Shown: positions 8,588 to 18,255 of the stretch, one piece after another
Position numbering within the stretch: position 1 is the stretch's first letter
Layout: the number at the start of each line of letters is the position of its first letter
Translations under genes and position numbers: made by a program
Assembly (NCBI RefSeq): GCF_032302195.1
Contig: NZ_CP135275.1
Span: forward strand, 3,410,001 to 3,474,000
Reading direction: 5' to 3'
DNA length: 64,000 nucleotides
Origin: Paenibacillus sp. MMS20-IR301
Lineage (GTDB): Bacteria > Bacillota > Bacilli > Paenibacillales > Paenibacillaceae
Notes under the pieces: model-generated
What the model was told of the DNA's origin: nothing
The model's database searches: none
The model's input: the letters and a program-made list of their open reading frames with translations, nothing else

Positions 8588-10288
8588 ATGAAAAAAGCCT
8601 TTTGGAAAGAAGCCGTAGTCTATCAGATTTACCCGCGCAGCTTCCAGGACAGCAACGGGGACGGAATCGGGGACCTGCAGGGAATCATCTCCCGGCTGGA
8701 TTATTTGCAGAAGCTGGGCGTCGATGTAGTCTGGCTGTCACCGGTCTACAAATCGCCGAACGATGACAATGGGTATGACATCAGCGACTATGAAAATATT
8801 ATGGATGAATTCGGCACCCTGAAGGATTGGGAAGAGCTGCTCGCCGGGCTGCATGCACGCGGCATGAAGCTGATGATGGACCTCGTGATCAATCATTCCT
8901 CGGATGAGCATGCCTGGTTCGCAGAATCCCGCGCCTCGAAGGATAACCCCTACCGCGATTATTACATCTGGCGTCCCGGCGGACCCGATGGTGCACTGCC
9001 GAACAACTGGAGCTCGATCTTCAGCGGTCCTGCCTGGGAGCTGGATGAGACAACAGGCGAATATTATCTCCACCTGTTCTCGCGTAAACAGCCGGATCTC
9101 AACTGGGAGAACCCGGAGCTGCGGGAAGCCCTCTATAAGATGATTGCTTTTTGGCTGGATAAAGGTGTGGACGGGCTGCGGATGGATGTCATTAACATGA
9201 TCTCCAAAGTAGAAGGCCTCCCCTCCGCATACCATGATGGTCTGGCTCCCGGCGAGCTGGCCGGCGGCGGGGAATATTATATGAACGGACCGCGGGTTCA
9301 TGAGTATCTCCAGGAAATGAATCGTGAAGTGCTCTCCAAATACGAGATAATGACCGTCGGCGAGACTCCGGGGGCAACTGTCGGGGATGCCATTCTCTAT
9401 ACCGGTGAAGACCGGCAAGAGCTGCAGATGGTATTCCAGTTCGAGCATATGGATGTCGATTCCGGCCCGGGCGGCAAGTGGAACGTGGTTCCGTGGACGC
9501 TTAAGGGGCTGCGCGATATTTTGCATAAATGGCAGGTGGGGCTGGCTGAGCAAGGCTGGAACAGCCTGTATCTGAATAACCACGATCAGCCGCGGATGGT
9601 CTCCCGGTTCGGGGATGACGGCAGGTACCGCGTAATCTCAGCCAAGATGCTCGCCACTCTGCTGCACACGCTTAAGGGCACGCCGTACATCTATCAGGGT
9701 GAAGAAATCGGCATGACCAATGTGAAATTCCCGCTGCTGGAAGACTATAAGGATATCGAGATTCTCAATATGTACCGTGAAAAGGTTACGGAAGGCGGCG
9801 GAGATCATGACACGGTTCTGAAGGCAATTCATGCCAAGGGCCGCGATAACGCCCGCACCCCGATGCAGTGGGATACTTCAGCGAATGCCGGATTTACCAC
9901 CGGCACACCCTGGCTTAAGCTCAATCCGCGCTATACAGAAATTAATGTGGAGCAGGCACTGGCTGAGCCGGATTCGGTATTTTACTATTATCAGCAGCTG
10001 ATCACCCTGCGCAAGCAGCATCCCGTTATGGTCTACGGGGATTACGGGTTGCTTTTGCCGGATCACGAATATGTCTATGCTTACACCCGCACGCTGGACG
10101 AAGTGAAGTGGCTGGTACTGCTGAACTTCAGTGCTGCCGCGCAGACTATAGAGCTGACAGATGAGCTTAACGCTGTGACTGCGACGATAATCAGCAATTA
10201 TCCGGAAGAGCCGGCGGACATGGACCGCAGCACACTGCGCCCATATGAGGCACGGGTTTGCCGGTTAGGCGGTCACGCTGGCTGCTGA
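8588..10288 (+). CDS. malL: GH13 alpha-glucosidase / oligo-1,6-glucosidase
   Basis: Cytoplasmic exo-acting enzyme releasing glucose from short isomalto- or malto-oligosaccharides. 566 aa with the family start FWKEAVVYQIYPRSF and NGDGIGDLQGI. GH13 conserved regions: DLVINHSS (region I), GLRMDVINMI (region II, nucleophile Asp), VGETPG (region III, acid Glu) and LNNHDQPR (region IV). The C-terminal beta-domain follows. No signal peptide; ribosome site AAAGGAG. It is the last of the alpha-glucan genes. Trehalose-6-phosphate hydrolase is a close relative, but no trehalose PTS is nearby. The exact substrate is not fixed by sequence. Confidence 0.93.
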   Translation: MKKAFWKEAVVYQIYPRSFQDSNGDGIGDLQGIISRLDYLQKLGVDVVWLSPVYKSPNDDNGYDISDYENIMDEFGTLKDWEELLAGLHARGMKLMMDLVINHSSDEHAWFAESRASKDNPYRDYYIWRPGGPDGALPNNWSSIFSGPAWELDETTGEYYLHLFSRKQPDLNWENPELREALYKMIAFWLDKGVDGLRMDVINMISKVEGLPSAYHDGLAPGELAGGGEYYMNGPRVHEYLQEMNREVLSKYEIMTVGETPGATVGDAILYTGEDRQELQMVFQFEHMDVDSGPGGKWNVVPWTLKGLRDILHKWQVGLAEQGWNSLYLNNHDQPRMVSRFGDDGRYRVISAKMLATLLHTLKGTPYIYQGEEIGMTNVKFPLLEDYKDIEILNMYREKVTEGGGDHDTVLKAIHAKGRDNARTPMQWDTSANAGFTTGTPWLKLNPRYTEINVEQALAEPDSVFYYYQQLITLRKQHPVMVYGDYGLLLPDHEYVYAYTRTLDEVKWLVLLNFSAAAQTIELTDELNAVTATIISNYPEEPADMDRSTLRPYEARVCRLGGHAGC

Positions 10289-10424
10289 ACCATCGACAAT
10301 TCTCCTGAAACATGCCATCATAGGCTTGTATACGGAAGGCTGAATCCTGCCCTAGAAGAGCACAGAATAACAGGACCGGCCCTCCGGCAAGATGATACTA
10401 TGGTTACAAAGGGAGCTGGCAAAC

Positions 10425-11285
10425 TTGGAATGGCTGATCCGAATGAAGAATGCGCTGGACTATATGGAGAGTAATATCACCGAGCCGCTGCGGATCGAAG
10501 AGGTTGCTGAGGTGGCGTTCTCCTCACCTTTTCACTTCCAGCGTATGTTCAGCATGCTGACCGGCGTTACGGTAGCTGACTATATCCGCAAGCGCAGATT
10601 AACTCTGGCTGCCCAGGAACTGGCGGTCTCGAAGATCCGCGTGCTGGATGTGGCGCTGAAATACGGATATGACTCTCCGGAGTCATTCGCCAAGGCTTTC
10701 CGCAAAGCACATGGAATCACTCCTTCTGCCGCGCGAGAGCCGGGCGTACAGCTGAAAGCATTCCCCCGCCTCTCTTTCCATCTGTCATTGAAGGGAGATC
10801 AGGAAATGGATTACAAAATCGTGAATAAAGAGGCTTTTACCGTTATCGGCAAATCAATGGAGGTAACTACCCGGGAGGGGGAAAACTTCCGCAGAATCCC
10901 GCAGTTCTGGGATGAATGCAATGCTGACGGCACTTCAGATCACCTGATTGAGCTTGGCCCCGGTAATGATTGGCTCGGTATTTGTATGTGTATGGATATG
11001 CAGGCAGAAATGCTGACCTATTGGATCGGAGTGGAAGGTACACCTGAGACTGATCCGCAAGGGTACGAGACCGCTGTAATTCCGGCTGCGACCTGGGCAG
11101 TATTCAAATCCGAAGGCGCATTACCGGATTCAATTCAAGGCGTCTGGCAGCGGATCTATCAGGAATGGTTCCCGGGAACGGGCTACGAGCATTCGGGCGG
11201 CCCTGAATTCGAATTGTATCCCCCGGGTGATGTATCCGCAGAGGATTACTCTTGCGAGATATGGATTCCGGTAAGGAAGAAATAA
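10425..11285 (+). CDS. AraC-family regulator with GyrI-like ligand domain
   Basis: 286 aa from a TTG start placed 9 nt after AAAGGGAG; this matches relatives that begin near EWLIRM. The N-terminal part (about 1-110) holds two AraC helix-turn-helices (IEEVAEVAFSSPFHFQRMF and VLDVALKYGYDSPESFAKAF). The C-terminal 150 residues are a GyrI-like/effector-binding domain ending in YSCEIWIPVRKK. Such proteins sense small, often hydrophobic or cationic, molecules and control efflux genes. No target is evident here; it is followed by its own terminator. A second protein of this architecture is at 40723-41625. Confidence 0.88.
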   Translation: MEWLIRMKNALDYMESNITEPLRIEEVAEVAFSSPFHFQRMFSMLTGVTVADYIRKRRLTLAAQELAVSKIRVLDVALKYGYDSPESFAKAFRKAHGITPSAAREPGVQLKAFPRLSFHLSLKGDQEMDYKIVNKEAFTVIGKSMEVTTREGENFRRIPQFWDECNADGTSDHLIELGPGNDWLGICMCMDMQAEMLTYWIGVEGTPETDPQGYETAVIPAATWAVFKSEGALPDSIQGVWQRIYQEWFPGTGYEHSGGPEFELYPPGDVSAEDYSCEIWIPVRKK

Positions 11286-11308
11286 CGTATTTCCAGGCTT
11301 AACGCGAA

Positions 11309-11346
11309 AGGCTTGGCTGTCCCGTCAGGGCGGCTAAGCCTTTTTG
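11309..11346 (+). terminator. Terminator after the AraC/GyrI gene
   Basis: The hairpin AGGCTTgGCTG...GGCTAAGCCT is followed by TTTTT. Confidence 0.75.
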
Positions 11347-11480
11347 GCATGTCCGGGGAGGCTTATACGCCCGGGCTGGCAATTTTTATTTTGAGAATCA
11401 CAGCAGGCTTGGTATAATGAACAGATTATAAGGTCTTACCATGGAATAGACTTATCCAAGAATTGGTGAAGGAGATATTC

Positions 11481-12326
11481 ATGTCTATCGTAAAAATCTT
11501 TTCAGACAGCACTTCCGATTTGCCGCAAGGCTGGAAGGAAACGTATGATATCGGCATTGTCCCGTTATATGTAGTTTTTGAGGACGGTACCTTCAAGGAC
11601 GGGGTCGAGATTACTCCGGAGGAAGTGTACCGCCGGGTTGCCGCGAATGGTGCACTGCCCAAGACAGCCGCCCCGTCTCCGGCAGATTTCATTGCCGCCT
11701 TCCAGCCGGTAATCAGCAGCGGCGGAGATATCGTCTACATCAGCCTGTCGTCTTCTTTATCCTCTACATACCAGAATGCCCTGCTGGCTGCAGGTGAGTT
11801 CCCTGAAGGCCGGGTACATGTCATTGACTCCCAGACCCTATGCGGCGGAATTGCGCTGCTGGTGATGAAAGCCGCCCGGGCCGCAGCCGCAGGCAGCAGC
11901 GCCGCCGACATCGCTGCTATGGTCAGAGCCGCCCGGGAGCGGGTCGAATCAGAATTCGTCGTTGATACATTAGATTACTTATATATGGGCGGCCGCTGCT
12001 CCGGCATGCAGAATTTTATCGGCAGCCTGCTGAAGATCCGGCCTGTTCTGCGGCTGGTGGATGGCGCTATCGTACCGGTAGCCAAGGTCCGCGGCAAGAA
12101 GGAGAAGGCCGTCGAGCAGATGCTCCAGCATGCGCTTGAGAATGCCGGTGAAATGGACAAGGAGCTGCTGATCATTGCCCATACACTGGCTCCAGAAGAT
12201 GCCAAAGTGCTGGAGGCTGCGCTGCGCGAGCAGACCGATGTGGCTGAGATTGCCGTAATTCATGCCGGCTGCGTCATCGGCAGCCACTGCGGCCCGGCTA
12301 CAGTCGGACTAATGTACATGCGTTAG
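11481..12326 (+). CDS. DegV family fatty-acid-binding protein
   Basis: 281 aa from the ATG 6 nt after AAGGAG. DegV proteins bind fatty acids; in Firmicutes FakB proteins present them to the kinase FakA for phosphorylation. Family motifs: FSDSTSDLP near the N-terminus, SLSSSLSSTYQNA (about 93-105) and a conserved RCSG segment (YLYMGGRCSG). The C-terminal GSHCGPATVGLMYM is the usual end. It is monocistronic, with a terminator downstream. Whether it pairs with a FakA encoded elsewhere cannot be seen. Confidence 0.92.
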   Translation: MSIVKIFSDSTSDLPQGWKETYDIGIVPLYVVFEDGTFKDGVEITPEEVYRRVAANGALPKTAAPSPADFIAAFQPVISSGGDIVYISLSSSLSSTYQNALLAAGEFPEGRVHVIDSQTLCGGIALLVMKAARAAAAGSSAADIAAMVRAARERVESEFVVDTLDYLYMGGRCSGMQNFIGSLLKIRPVLRLVDGAIVPVAKVRGKKEKAVEQMLQHALENAGEMDKELLIIAHTLAPEDAKVLEAALREQTDVAEIAVIHAGCVIGSHCGPATVGLMYMR

Positions 12327-12458
12327 GAGCCAAGCCTGCACTTTTGTTACTGCATGATAGGATGAGCACAATATTGTGCTTTGTGCAGGATCGGAGTACG
12401 GATCCTTAAGTTATCAGCTTGTATAGAGCGGTCCCATCTGCGGGGTCAGCATACAAGA

Positions 12459-12492
12459 AACACCTCCAATCGAGCGATTGGAGGTGTTTTTG
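12459..12492. terminator. Bidirectional terminator between degV and the PAS kinase
   Basis: AACACCTCCAATCG pairs with CGATTGGAGGTGTT, with A and T runs on the outside. It serves the convergent genes at 11481 (+) and 12627 (-). The 12327-12626 gap holds nothing else. Confidence 0.85.
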
Positions 12493-12626
12493 TTGCACTT
12501 ACACGCGTTCCGCATACATTTGGGCCATTTGCCCTCGCGGCAGCACATTGTATTCGGTTTTCCGCATACACTAAGCCCGAAACAAGCTGCCTCCAGCACT
12601 CCTCTGCTGAAGGCTACTTAGCAGAA

Positions 12627-14345
12627 TCAGTCCCAATAAAGAACTGACTCCACTTCCGTCTCTTCCTTCACGAACGGAAGCATGAACCGGAAGATGGAGC
12701 CGCGGTTCTCTTCGCTCTCTACGAAGATCGTGCCGCCCATCAGCTCCACCAGCTGCTTGCAGATCGCCAGGCCGAGGCCCGTACCGCCGTATTTGCGGTT
12801 AATGGACGGATGCAGCTGCGAGAAGGACTGGAAGAGCAGATTCAGCTTGCTGTCCGCAATACCCACGCCCGTATCCCGGACGGAGAACTCCACCAGATAT
12901 TCGGGTGAAGCCGGCAGCGGGATGTTCTTCACCGAGAGGGTGACACTGCCGTGATCGGTGAACTTCAGGGCGTTGCCGACCAGATTGACGATAATCTGCC
13001 GCAGCCGGCTCGGGTCCGTTGCCACCATATCGGGAACGCTGGTATCTGCCCACCAGCGCAGGGCGAGCTTCTTCTCCTCCGCTTTCGGAGTGAACAGGTC
13101 AATAATGCCCTCCAGCATCTCGCGCAGCTCGAAGCGCTCGGATTGCAGCGGCATTTTACCCGCTTCCATCTTGCTAAAATCAAGAATGTCATTGAGAATC
13201 TGCAGCAGGCTGTAGCTGCTGCTGCGCAGAATCTCGGCATAGCTGCGCTGCTCCTCCTCAAGCTCCGTTTCCAGCAGCAGATCGGCCATCCCGATCATCC
13301 CGTTCATCGGGGTGCGGATCTCATGGCTCATCATCGCCAGGAAATCCGCTTTGGCCTGTGCGGCCTGCTCCGCCGACTCCTTGGCCCGGAGAATCTCCCG
13401 CTCGTTCGTAAGATCACTGAAGGAGACCACCACCCCGCAGATGATGCCTTTATCCAGCAGCGGAGCAATCCGGTAGTTGACGAAGAAGCTGGTGCCGTCC
13501 TTGCGCCAGAAGATTTCATCCGCCCTCGTCCGGGTGATGCCATCCGTAATCGTATTGCGGATTGGACAATCCAGCCCCGCATGGCCGGATGAACCTCCCC
13601 TCTGAATATAATAAATGATATCCATCATATTCAGCCCGGCCAGCTCTTCCGGCTCATATCCCAGCATTTCCGCTCCTTCGCGGTTGATGAAAATCGTCCG
13701 GCCCAGTGTATCCAGCCCGAAGATGCCCGCAGCAACCGAATTCAGGATCAGGCTCAGCCGTCTGTCCTCCGCCATCTCAAACACAAATTCTGAATGCGGC
13801 TGCTCTTCCTCTGCCGGCAAATCCCCGGCTGGCAGTGCTGCAGCATCCGCAGCCGCCTGCTGCTCCCGGTTACTTCCGGCAGCATCACCGCCCATCTCTG
13901 CCCAGCTTTGCAGCAGCTGGGCAAACGGCTGATGCCCGGTATCGTGAATCACGGCGAAGACGCCGGCAATGCCTTCCGGCGTATGGAGCGGCACATACCT
14001 TACAGTGACACCCGCTGTACTGCCGCTCCCGTCAGGCCCAGGCGCCTCTGCTGTCCCGGCATCCGCGCGGTCCGCCTCCGCCATAGCTATAACTTCAGCA
14101 AGCTTCAGTTCGAAGCTGGAAGCTATGCCGGCGAGTGCAGATGCAAAATAAGCCTTGCCGGGCGGGAACATCCGGCAGTTCATCAGCCTCCCTGCATCCT
14201 CAGCGCTTAAGCTCCGGTTACTGTCTACATACTGCCCCTGCCGGTCCAGTACAATGATGAAATCCGGATGATGATCGAATAACGTTCTATAAGCACTTTC
14301 TGCGGAAAGTGCCTGGCCCAGGATAGAAGCCCAATCCTTATGCAT
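12627..14345 (-). CDS. Orphan PAS-containing sensor histidine kinase
   Basis: 572 aa from the ATG 6 nt after AGGAGG; an upstream in-frame start would add 8 residues. Order: PAS-like domain (about 10-60), a variable Ala/Gly-rich stretch, PAS domain (about 200-320, [24 protein letters not shown]) and a PAC-like tail. The HisKA helix has [15 protein letters not shown] (phospho-His, about residue 350). The HATPase domain has [27 protein letters not shown] and [14 protein letters not shown]. There are no membrane segments, so it is probably cytosolic, and no receiver domain. No response regulator is adjacent. The signal is unknown; PAS could bind a cofactor or mediate dimerisation. Confidence 0.9.
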   Translation of the reverse strand: MHKDWASILGQALSAESAYRTLFDHHPDFIIVLDRQGQYVDSNRSLSAEDAGRLMNCRMFPPGKAYFASALAGIASSFELKLAEVIAMAEADRADAGTAEAPGPDGSGSTAGVTVRYVPLHTPEGIAGVFAVIHDTGHQPFAQLLQSWAEMGGDAAGSNREQQAAADAAALPAGDLPAEEEQPHSEFVFEMAEDRRLSLILNSVAAGIFGLDTLGRTIFINREGAEMLGYEPEELAGLNMMDIIYYIQRGGSSGHAGLDCPIRNTITDGITRTRADEIFWRKDGTSFFVNYRIAPLLDKGIICGVVVSFSDLTNEREILRAKESAEQAAQAKADFLAMMSHEIRTPMNGMIGMADLLLETELEEEQRSYAEILRSSSYSLLQILNDILDFSKMEAGKMPLQSERFELREMLEGIIDLFTPKAEEKKLALRWWADTSVPDMVATDPSRLRQIIVNLVGNALKFTDHGSVTLSVKNIPLPASPEYLVEFSVRDTGVGIADSKLNLLFQSFSQLHPSINRKYGGTGLGLAICKQLVELMGGTIFVESEENRGSIFRFMLPFVKEETEVESVLYWD

Positions 14346-14580
14346 GGCCCACCTCCTCTGCTGCTTCATTCCTGCTATGATTAAAGTCCGTAGACTGCGA
14401 AAAATCTCTTATTATGTAGAAAGCTATGAATTATACATTATTATAGCAAAAAAAACGCCGGTGGTCGCCACAAAAACACTGTATTTCAGGGGTAAAAGTA
14501 CGAACGGAACACCTCCACAAAGCGGAGTTTTGGCTCAAGTGCTGACTCAGGTATTCGGCTGGGACCCCGAAACATAACAA

Positions 14581-14606
14581 GTGCTGCCCCCGGCAGGGAA
14601 CAGCAC
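14581..14606 (-). terminator. Weak terminator-like hairpin after the ABC operon
   Basis: GTGCTG and CAGCAC enclose a GC-rich loop just past the permease stop. On the minus strand only a short T-containing stretch follows, so efficiency is doubtful. Confidence 0.4.
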
Positions 14607-14650
14607 TGTGGTGTCATATGAACAGAAGATCCGGTCTAATATAGTTATGA

Positions 14651-15346
14651 TTATGAGACAACATCCTGGTGCTCAATCTTGCGGATCGACAGATAAGCGA
14701 TTGCGGCGCCAGCCAGCGCCAGGGTGAGCGAGATTCCAAGCATATTGCCCAAACGGAAACTCCCGTTCCCGAAGCCGGAGGAGATTACCATCACTATGAG
14801 CACGGCGGAGACAATCGTCGCCGGAACCGATTTCCGCCGCATCCCGAAGTATAGCGGAATCAGCCCGATCCCCGCCGCATACAGCGCATCCGTGGAGGCC
14901 CTCCCCAGCTCGGTTGTAATCAGCTCCCGGGTTACTGTCCCTTGAATAACATCAGGGACGGCATGGCCGATGCCTGCAAGCACAGCACTCAGTGCAACAT
15001 CCGACAGGAAGATGCCCAGGAAGGTGAAGACGAAGACAATAATCAGCTTGGCAGCCATCAGCATTTTGCGCGGAACCGGGTACATGAACAGCACAGTAAT
15101 CGTATTATTTTTATACTCGTCAATTACCAGCTTGCTCAGCAGCACGGAGGCAAAGATGATATAGGTTGCTTTTACAAAAACAAACACGCCTTCAAACAAA
15201 TCAGCATAGGTATTGAAATCCCCTTCATCCATGCCCGTAAAAGCCACCAGGATCATAAAGGCGAGAATCGCCAGATCCGCAATCAGTACCGTTTTGAGAA
15301 AATTAAACTTGCTCTTGCGCAGCTCCAGCCGGATTAACTTAAGCAA
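14651..15346 (-). CDS. ABC-2 type transporter permease
   Basis: About 231 aa with roughly six membrane helices (AVLIADLAILAFMILV, YIIFASVLLSKLVI, LIIVFVFTFLGIFL and others). It resembles the permeases of BcrAB/LanFEG-type exporters that protect against bacitracin or lantibiotics. A TTG at 15346 follows GGGAGG by 8 nt and is preferred to the GTG at 15355 inside the ribosome site. The start overlaps the end of the ATPase gene, implying translational coupling. It is last in the operon regulator-kinase-ATPase-permease. The substrate is unknown; antimicrobial peptide export is inference. Confidence 0.85.
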   Translation of the reverse strand: MLKLIRLELRKSKFNFLKTVLIADLAILAFMILVAFTGMDEGDFNTYADLFEGVFVFVKATYIIFASVLLSKLVIDEYKNNTITVLFMYPVPRKMLMAAKLIIVFVFTFLGIFLSDVALSAVLAGIGHAVPDVIQGTVTRELITTELGRASTDALYAAGIGLIPLYFGMRRKSVPATIVSAVLIVMVISSGFGNGSFRLGNMLGISLTLALAGAAIAYLSIRKIEHQDVVS

Positions 15347-16256
15347 TGCCAGCACCTCCCATCAGTTCTACAAAATGATCTTCCAGCGAATGATGCTTCT
15401 TGCTCAGACTCTCCAGCTCAATACTCGCTTCAGCCAGCGTTTTGCTCAGCTCAAGCTGCGGAATATCATCGTAAATCCTTATCGTACGCGGGTCCAGCAC
15501 TTTGTAGTTGGTCAGGCTCAGCTTGTGCGCCAGAACGTATACCGCTTTGGTAACCTCGCCTGTAACCAGCTCAATGTACTGGGTATGCCGGCCGCGGATG
15601 TCATCCATCGCCACCTGCTCCACAAGCACGCCTTCACGGATTACGCCGATGGTATCAGCAATCTGCTCAATCTCGCCCAGAATATGACTGGAGATCAGCA
15701 GGGTCATGCCATATTCACGGCTCAGCATACGGAATACTTCGCGCAGCTCTTTAATGCCCAGCGGGTCCAGCCCGTTGATCGGTTCATCGAGAATGAGCAG
15801 CTCCGGCTTCGTCATGACCGCTCTGGCAATGCCCAGCCGCTGCTTCATCCCGAGGGAGAAATTCTTCACCGGCTTCTTGTCCACTGCACTCAGTTTCACC
15901 AGCTCAAGCGCATCCTCCATCGCTTTGACATCGTAGTAGCCCATGTACTCCCCGTGCAGCGCGAGATTCTCGCGGGCGCTCAGCTTGTCGTAGAACACCG
16001 GATATTCGATGATGCTGCCCATGCGCTTCAGCATTTCGTAAGAGCGGTGGGTCATTTTCTCGCCGAAAAATTCAATCTCGCCCGCCGTCGGCTTCACCAG
16101 ATTCGTGATCATTTTCATCACTGTTGTTTTGCCGGCACCGTTCGGTCCCAGGAACCCGTAGATTTCACCCTGCTTGATCTCCATATTTACGTTTCTTACA
16201 ATTTCCTTATCCTGATAGACCTTGGTTAAATCCCATGTCCGGAGTACCGCTGTCAT
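15339..16256 (-). CDS. ABC transporter ATP-binding protein (BcrA-like)
   Basis: 305 aa. Walker A GPNGAGKTT (about 35-43), signature FSLGMKQRLGIARAVM, Walker B LLILDEPINGLDP, and a switch His in LLISSHILGEIEQIAD. The C-terminal ~80-residue extension is typical of CcmA/BcrA-type ATPases that pair with ABC-2 permeases. It lies between the sensor kinase and its permease, so it is probably induced by that two-component system. Confidence 0.93.
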   Translation of the reverse strand: MTAVLRTWDLTKVYQDKEIVRNVNMEIKQGEIYGFLGPNGAGKTTVMKMITNLVKPTAGEIEFFGEKMTHRSYEMLKRMGSIIEYPVFYDKLSARENLALHGEYMGYYDVKAMEDALELVKLSAVDKKPVKNFSLGMKQRLGIARAVMTKPELLILDEPINGLDPLGIKELREVFRMLSREYGMTLLISSHILGEIEQIADTIGVIREGVLVEQVAMDDIRGRHTQYIELVTGEVTKAVYVLAHKLSLTNYKVLDPRTIRIYDDIPQLELSKTLAEASIELESLSKKHHSLEDHFVELMGGAGIA

Positions 16257-16394
16257 GTCCGTTATCCCCTTTAGCGTCGTCTTTGTCTTCCTGGTATTTA
16301 TTCTACAGGGCGGAATTTGCTTTTTTATTACTGAAATCTTACTTAATTCTTAAGCTGCGGCAGAGATCCGGCCCGTCCTGTAAGTATCATGAAT

Positions 16395-17330
16395 TCAGAA
16401 GCTCAGCCTGTGAAAAGAGAGCGTAAAGGCCGTACGGACATACGGCTTGCTGCTAAGCGTAATGGTGCCGTTCATTTGCTCGGTAAGCCGCTTCGTAATC
16501 GTCAGCCCGAGCCCGCTGCCCTGGTAGTCGCGGTTACGCGAATCCTCCAGTGTGTACAGCCGCTCGAACACCTTATCGGCATGGTCTTCGGCAATGCCTT
16601 TGCCCCGGTCCCAGACCTCTATGTGTACCTGGTTCTCCCTGCTGTACAGCTTCAGCCCCAGCACCCCCCCAGCGTCCCCATAATTGATTGCATTAGACAG
16701 CAGATTGTTCAGAATCCGGTCCAGCGCTTCATCATTCCCCATTATATACAGCGGTTCATCCGGAAGCTCAATCTGCACATCCGCCCCCTTGGCGCTGAGC
16801 AGATCGTAATAAGCCAGAATGTTGCGGCGGCAGACCTCGCCCAGCTCCACCCGGGACAGCGGAATATCCCGGTCACCCGATTCCAGCTTGGCGAGGTCAA
16901 AAAAGGTGTTCATCAGCGTAATCACCTCGCCCGCCTTGGCATGAATCGTCCGCAGAATTCGCTCCTGCTCTTCCACCGGGACATTCTCATCATGCAGCAG
17001 CGTCTCAATATAGCCCAGCACTACCGTCAGCGGGGTCTTCAGATCATGCGAGACATTGGCCAGCATGCCGCGCATGGACTTCTCCAGTCTGGCACGCTCT
17101 ACAGCCCCGCGGTGATTGACATCCAGCAGCCGGTTCAGGCCGGTCAGCAGCTGCTGCAGCTGCGGGCTGGCGCTCATCAGCAGAAGCCGCTCATGCGAGC
17201 CGCGCTGCAGGATGCTCTCCAGCTTCGTATGAATATAGTCCAGCTGGCGCGCCTGCTGCCGTGAATTCCAGTATTGCAGCGCAATAATTCCCAGCAGCAG
17301 CACGGTTACAATCAGCAGAATGAGGGTCAT
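16395..17330 (-). CDS. Sensor histidine kinase, operon with ABC exporter
   Basis: 311 aa. The ATG at 17330 overlaps the regulator stop as ATGA, which fixes the start. There is one membrane helix at residues 1-20 (MTLILLIVTVLLLGIIALQYW) and almost no extracytoplasmic region. HisKA has NVSHDLKTPLTVVLGY (phospho-His). The ATPase domain has ILNNLLSNAINYG and WDRGKGIAEDH, with GSGLGLTITKRL near the end. Kinases without a sensing domain next to an exporter often sense transporter activity, as BceS does, but BceS-type kinases have two helices and a different permease family. Confidence 0.92.
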   Translation of the reverse strand: MTLILLIVTVLLLGIIALQYWNSRQQARQLDYIHTKLESILQRGSHERLLLMSASPQLQQLLTGLNRLLDVNHRGAVERARLEKSMRGMLANVSHDLKTPLTVVLGYIETLLHDENVPVEEQERILRTIHAKAGEVITLMNTFFDLAKLESGDRDIPLSRVELGEVCRRNILAYYDLLSAKGADVQIELPDEPLYIMGNDEALDRILNNLLSNAINYGDAGGVLGLKLYSRENQVHIEVWDRGKGIAEDHADKVFERLYTLEDSRNRDYQGSGLGLTITKRLTEQMNGTITLSSKPYVRTAFTLSFHRLSF

Positions 17331-18064
17331 TGGAGCATATCCCCCAGCTTGTACCCGATGCCCCACAGGGTTTTGATGTAGACCGGATGAGAAGGATCAT
17401 CCTCAATTTTCTCGCGCAGCCTGCGCATATGTACGTTAATAACATTCTCATCACCGAAGTAGTCCTCTTCCCAGATCAGGCTGTAGATCTGTGCCTTCGT
17501 GAACACCCGTCCCGGGCTGCTTACGAACAGCTTCAGAATCTGGAACTCCTTCGCGGTCAGCTTCACCTCTTCCCCGTTCTTCCGTGCCGAGAAGTTGTCC
17601 AGATCGACTGCAAGGCCGCGCAGCTCGATAACCTTCGGCTTGTCCGGCTGTGCTTCCACGCTGCCCGCGCCGCCTGCCTGACTTCCGGCAGCAGCATAGC
17701 CGGCCCGGCGGATCGCCGCCTTCACTCTGGCCGCCAGCTCGATCATCGAGAAGGGCTTGGTGATGTAATCATCCGCGCCGAAGCCCAGGCCCAGCGCCTT
17801 GTCCACATCACTGTCCTTCGCCGACATGATCAGCACCGGTACAAGGCTCCCGCTGCGGATCACCTGCAGCACATCCGTGCCGCTGCGCTTTGGCAGCATC
17901 AGGTCCAGCAGCACCAGATCATAGGCTGGTCCGCCCATGAACCTGCTTACGGCAGCCTCCCCGTCAAAAGCCTGCACCACCTCGTAGCCTTCTTTTGTCA
18001 AATATGAGCCTACCATCTCGCTGATTGCCTCATCGTCCTCAATCAGCAGTACCCGCTGTATCAT
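17327..18064 (-). CDS. OmpR-family response regulator
   Basis: 245 aa. The receiver has the acidic pair in LIEDDEAIS, the phospho-Asp in LVLLDLMLP (about residue 53), Ser/Thr in IMSAKD and Lys in ITKPFS. A Gly/Ala-rich linker (about 125-150) leads to a winged helix with VKLTAKEFQILKLF and VINVHMRRLREKI. First gene of the four-gene operon and the likely activator of the ABC pair. Confidence 0.94.
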   Translation of the reverse strand: MIQRVLLIEDDEAISEMVGSYLTKEGYEVVQAFDGEAAVSRFMGGPAYDLVLLDLMLPKRSGTDVLQVIRSGSLVPVLIMSAKDSDVDKALGLGFGADDYITKPFSMIELAARVKAAIRRAGYAAAGSQAGGAGSVEAQPDKPKVIELRGLAVDLDNFSARKNGEEVKLTAKEFQILKLFVSSPGRVFTKAQIYSLIWEEDYFGDENVINVHMRRLREKIEDDPSHPVYIKTLWGIGYKLGDMLQ

Positions 18065-18255
18065 GACTGGACCTCCTGTAAGTTCTATTTATAGCTGCGT
18101 GTTGCAGCAGGCCATTGCTGATATACATACAGACCATTTGCTAAAGTATACCAATGCCGCGGGCCTGTTTCTACTATAAAGAACACTTAAGATTCATTTA
18201 AGGAATGCCCTTTATGATGAGCCTAAGAACTTACTTGAAGAGGTGGTGCTCCGAT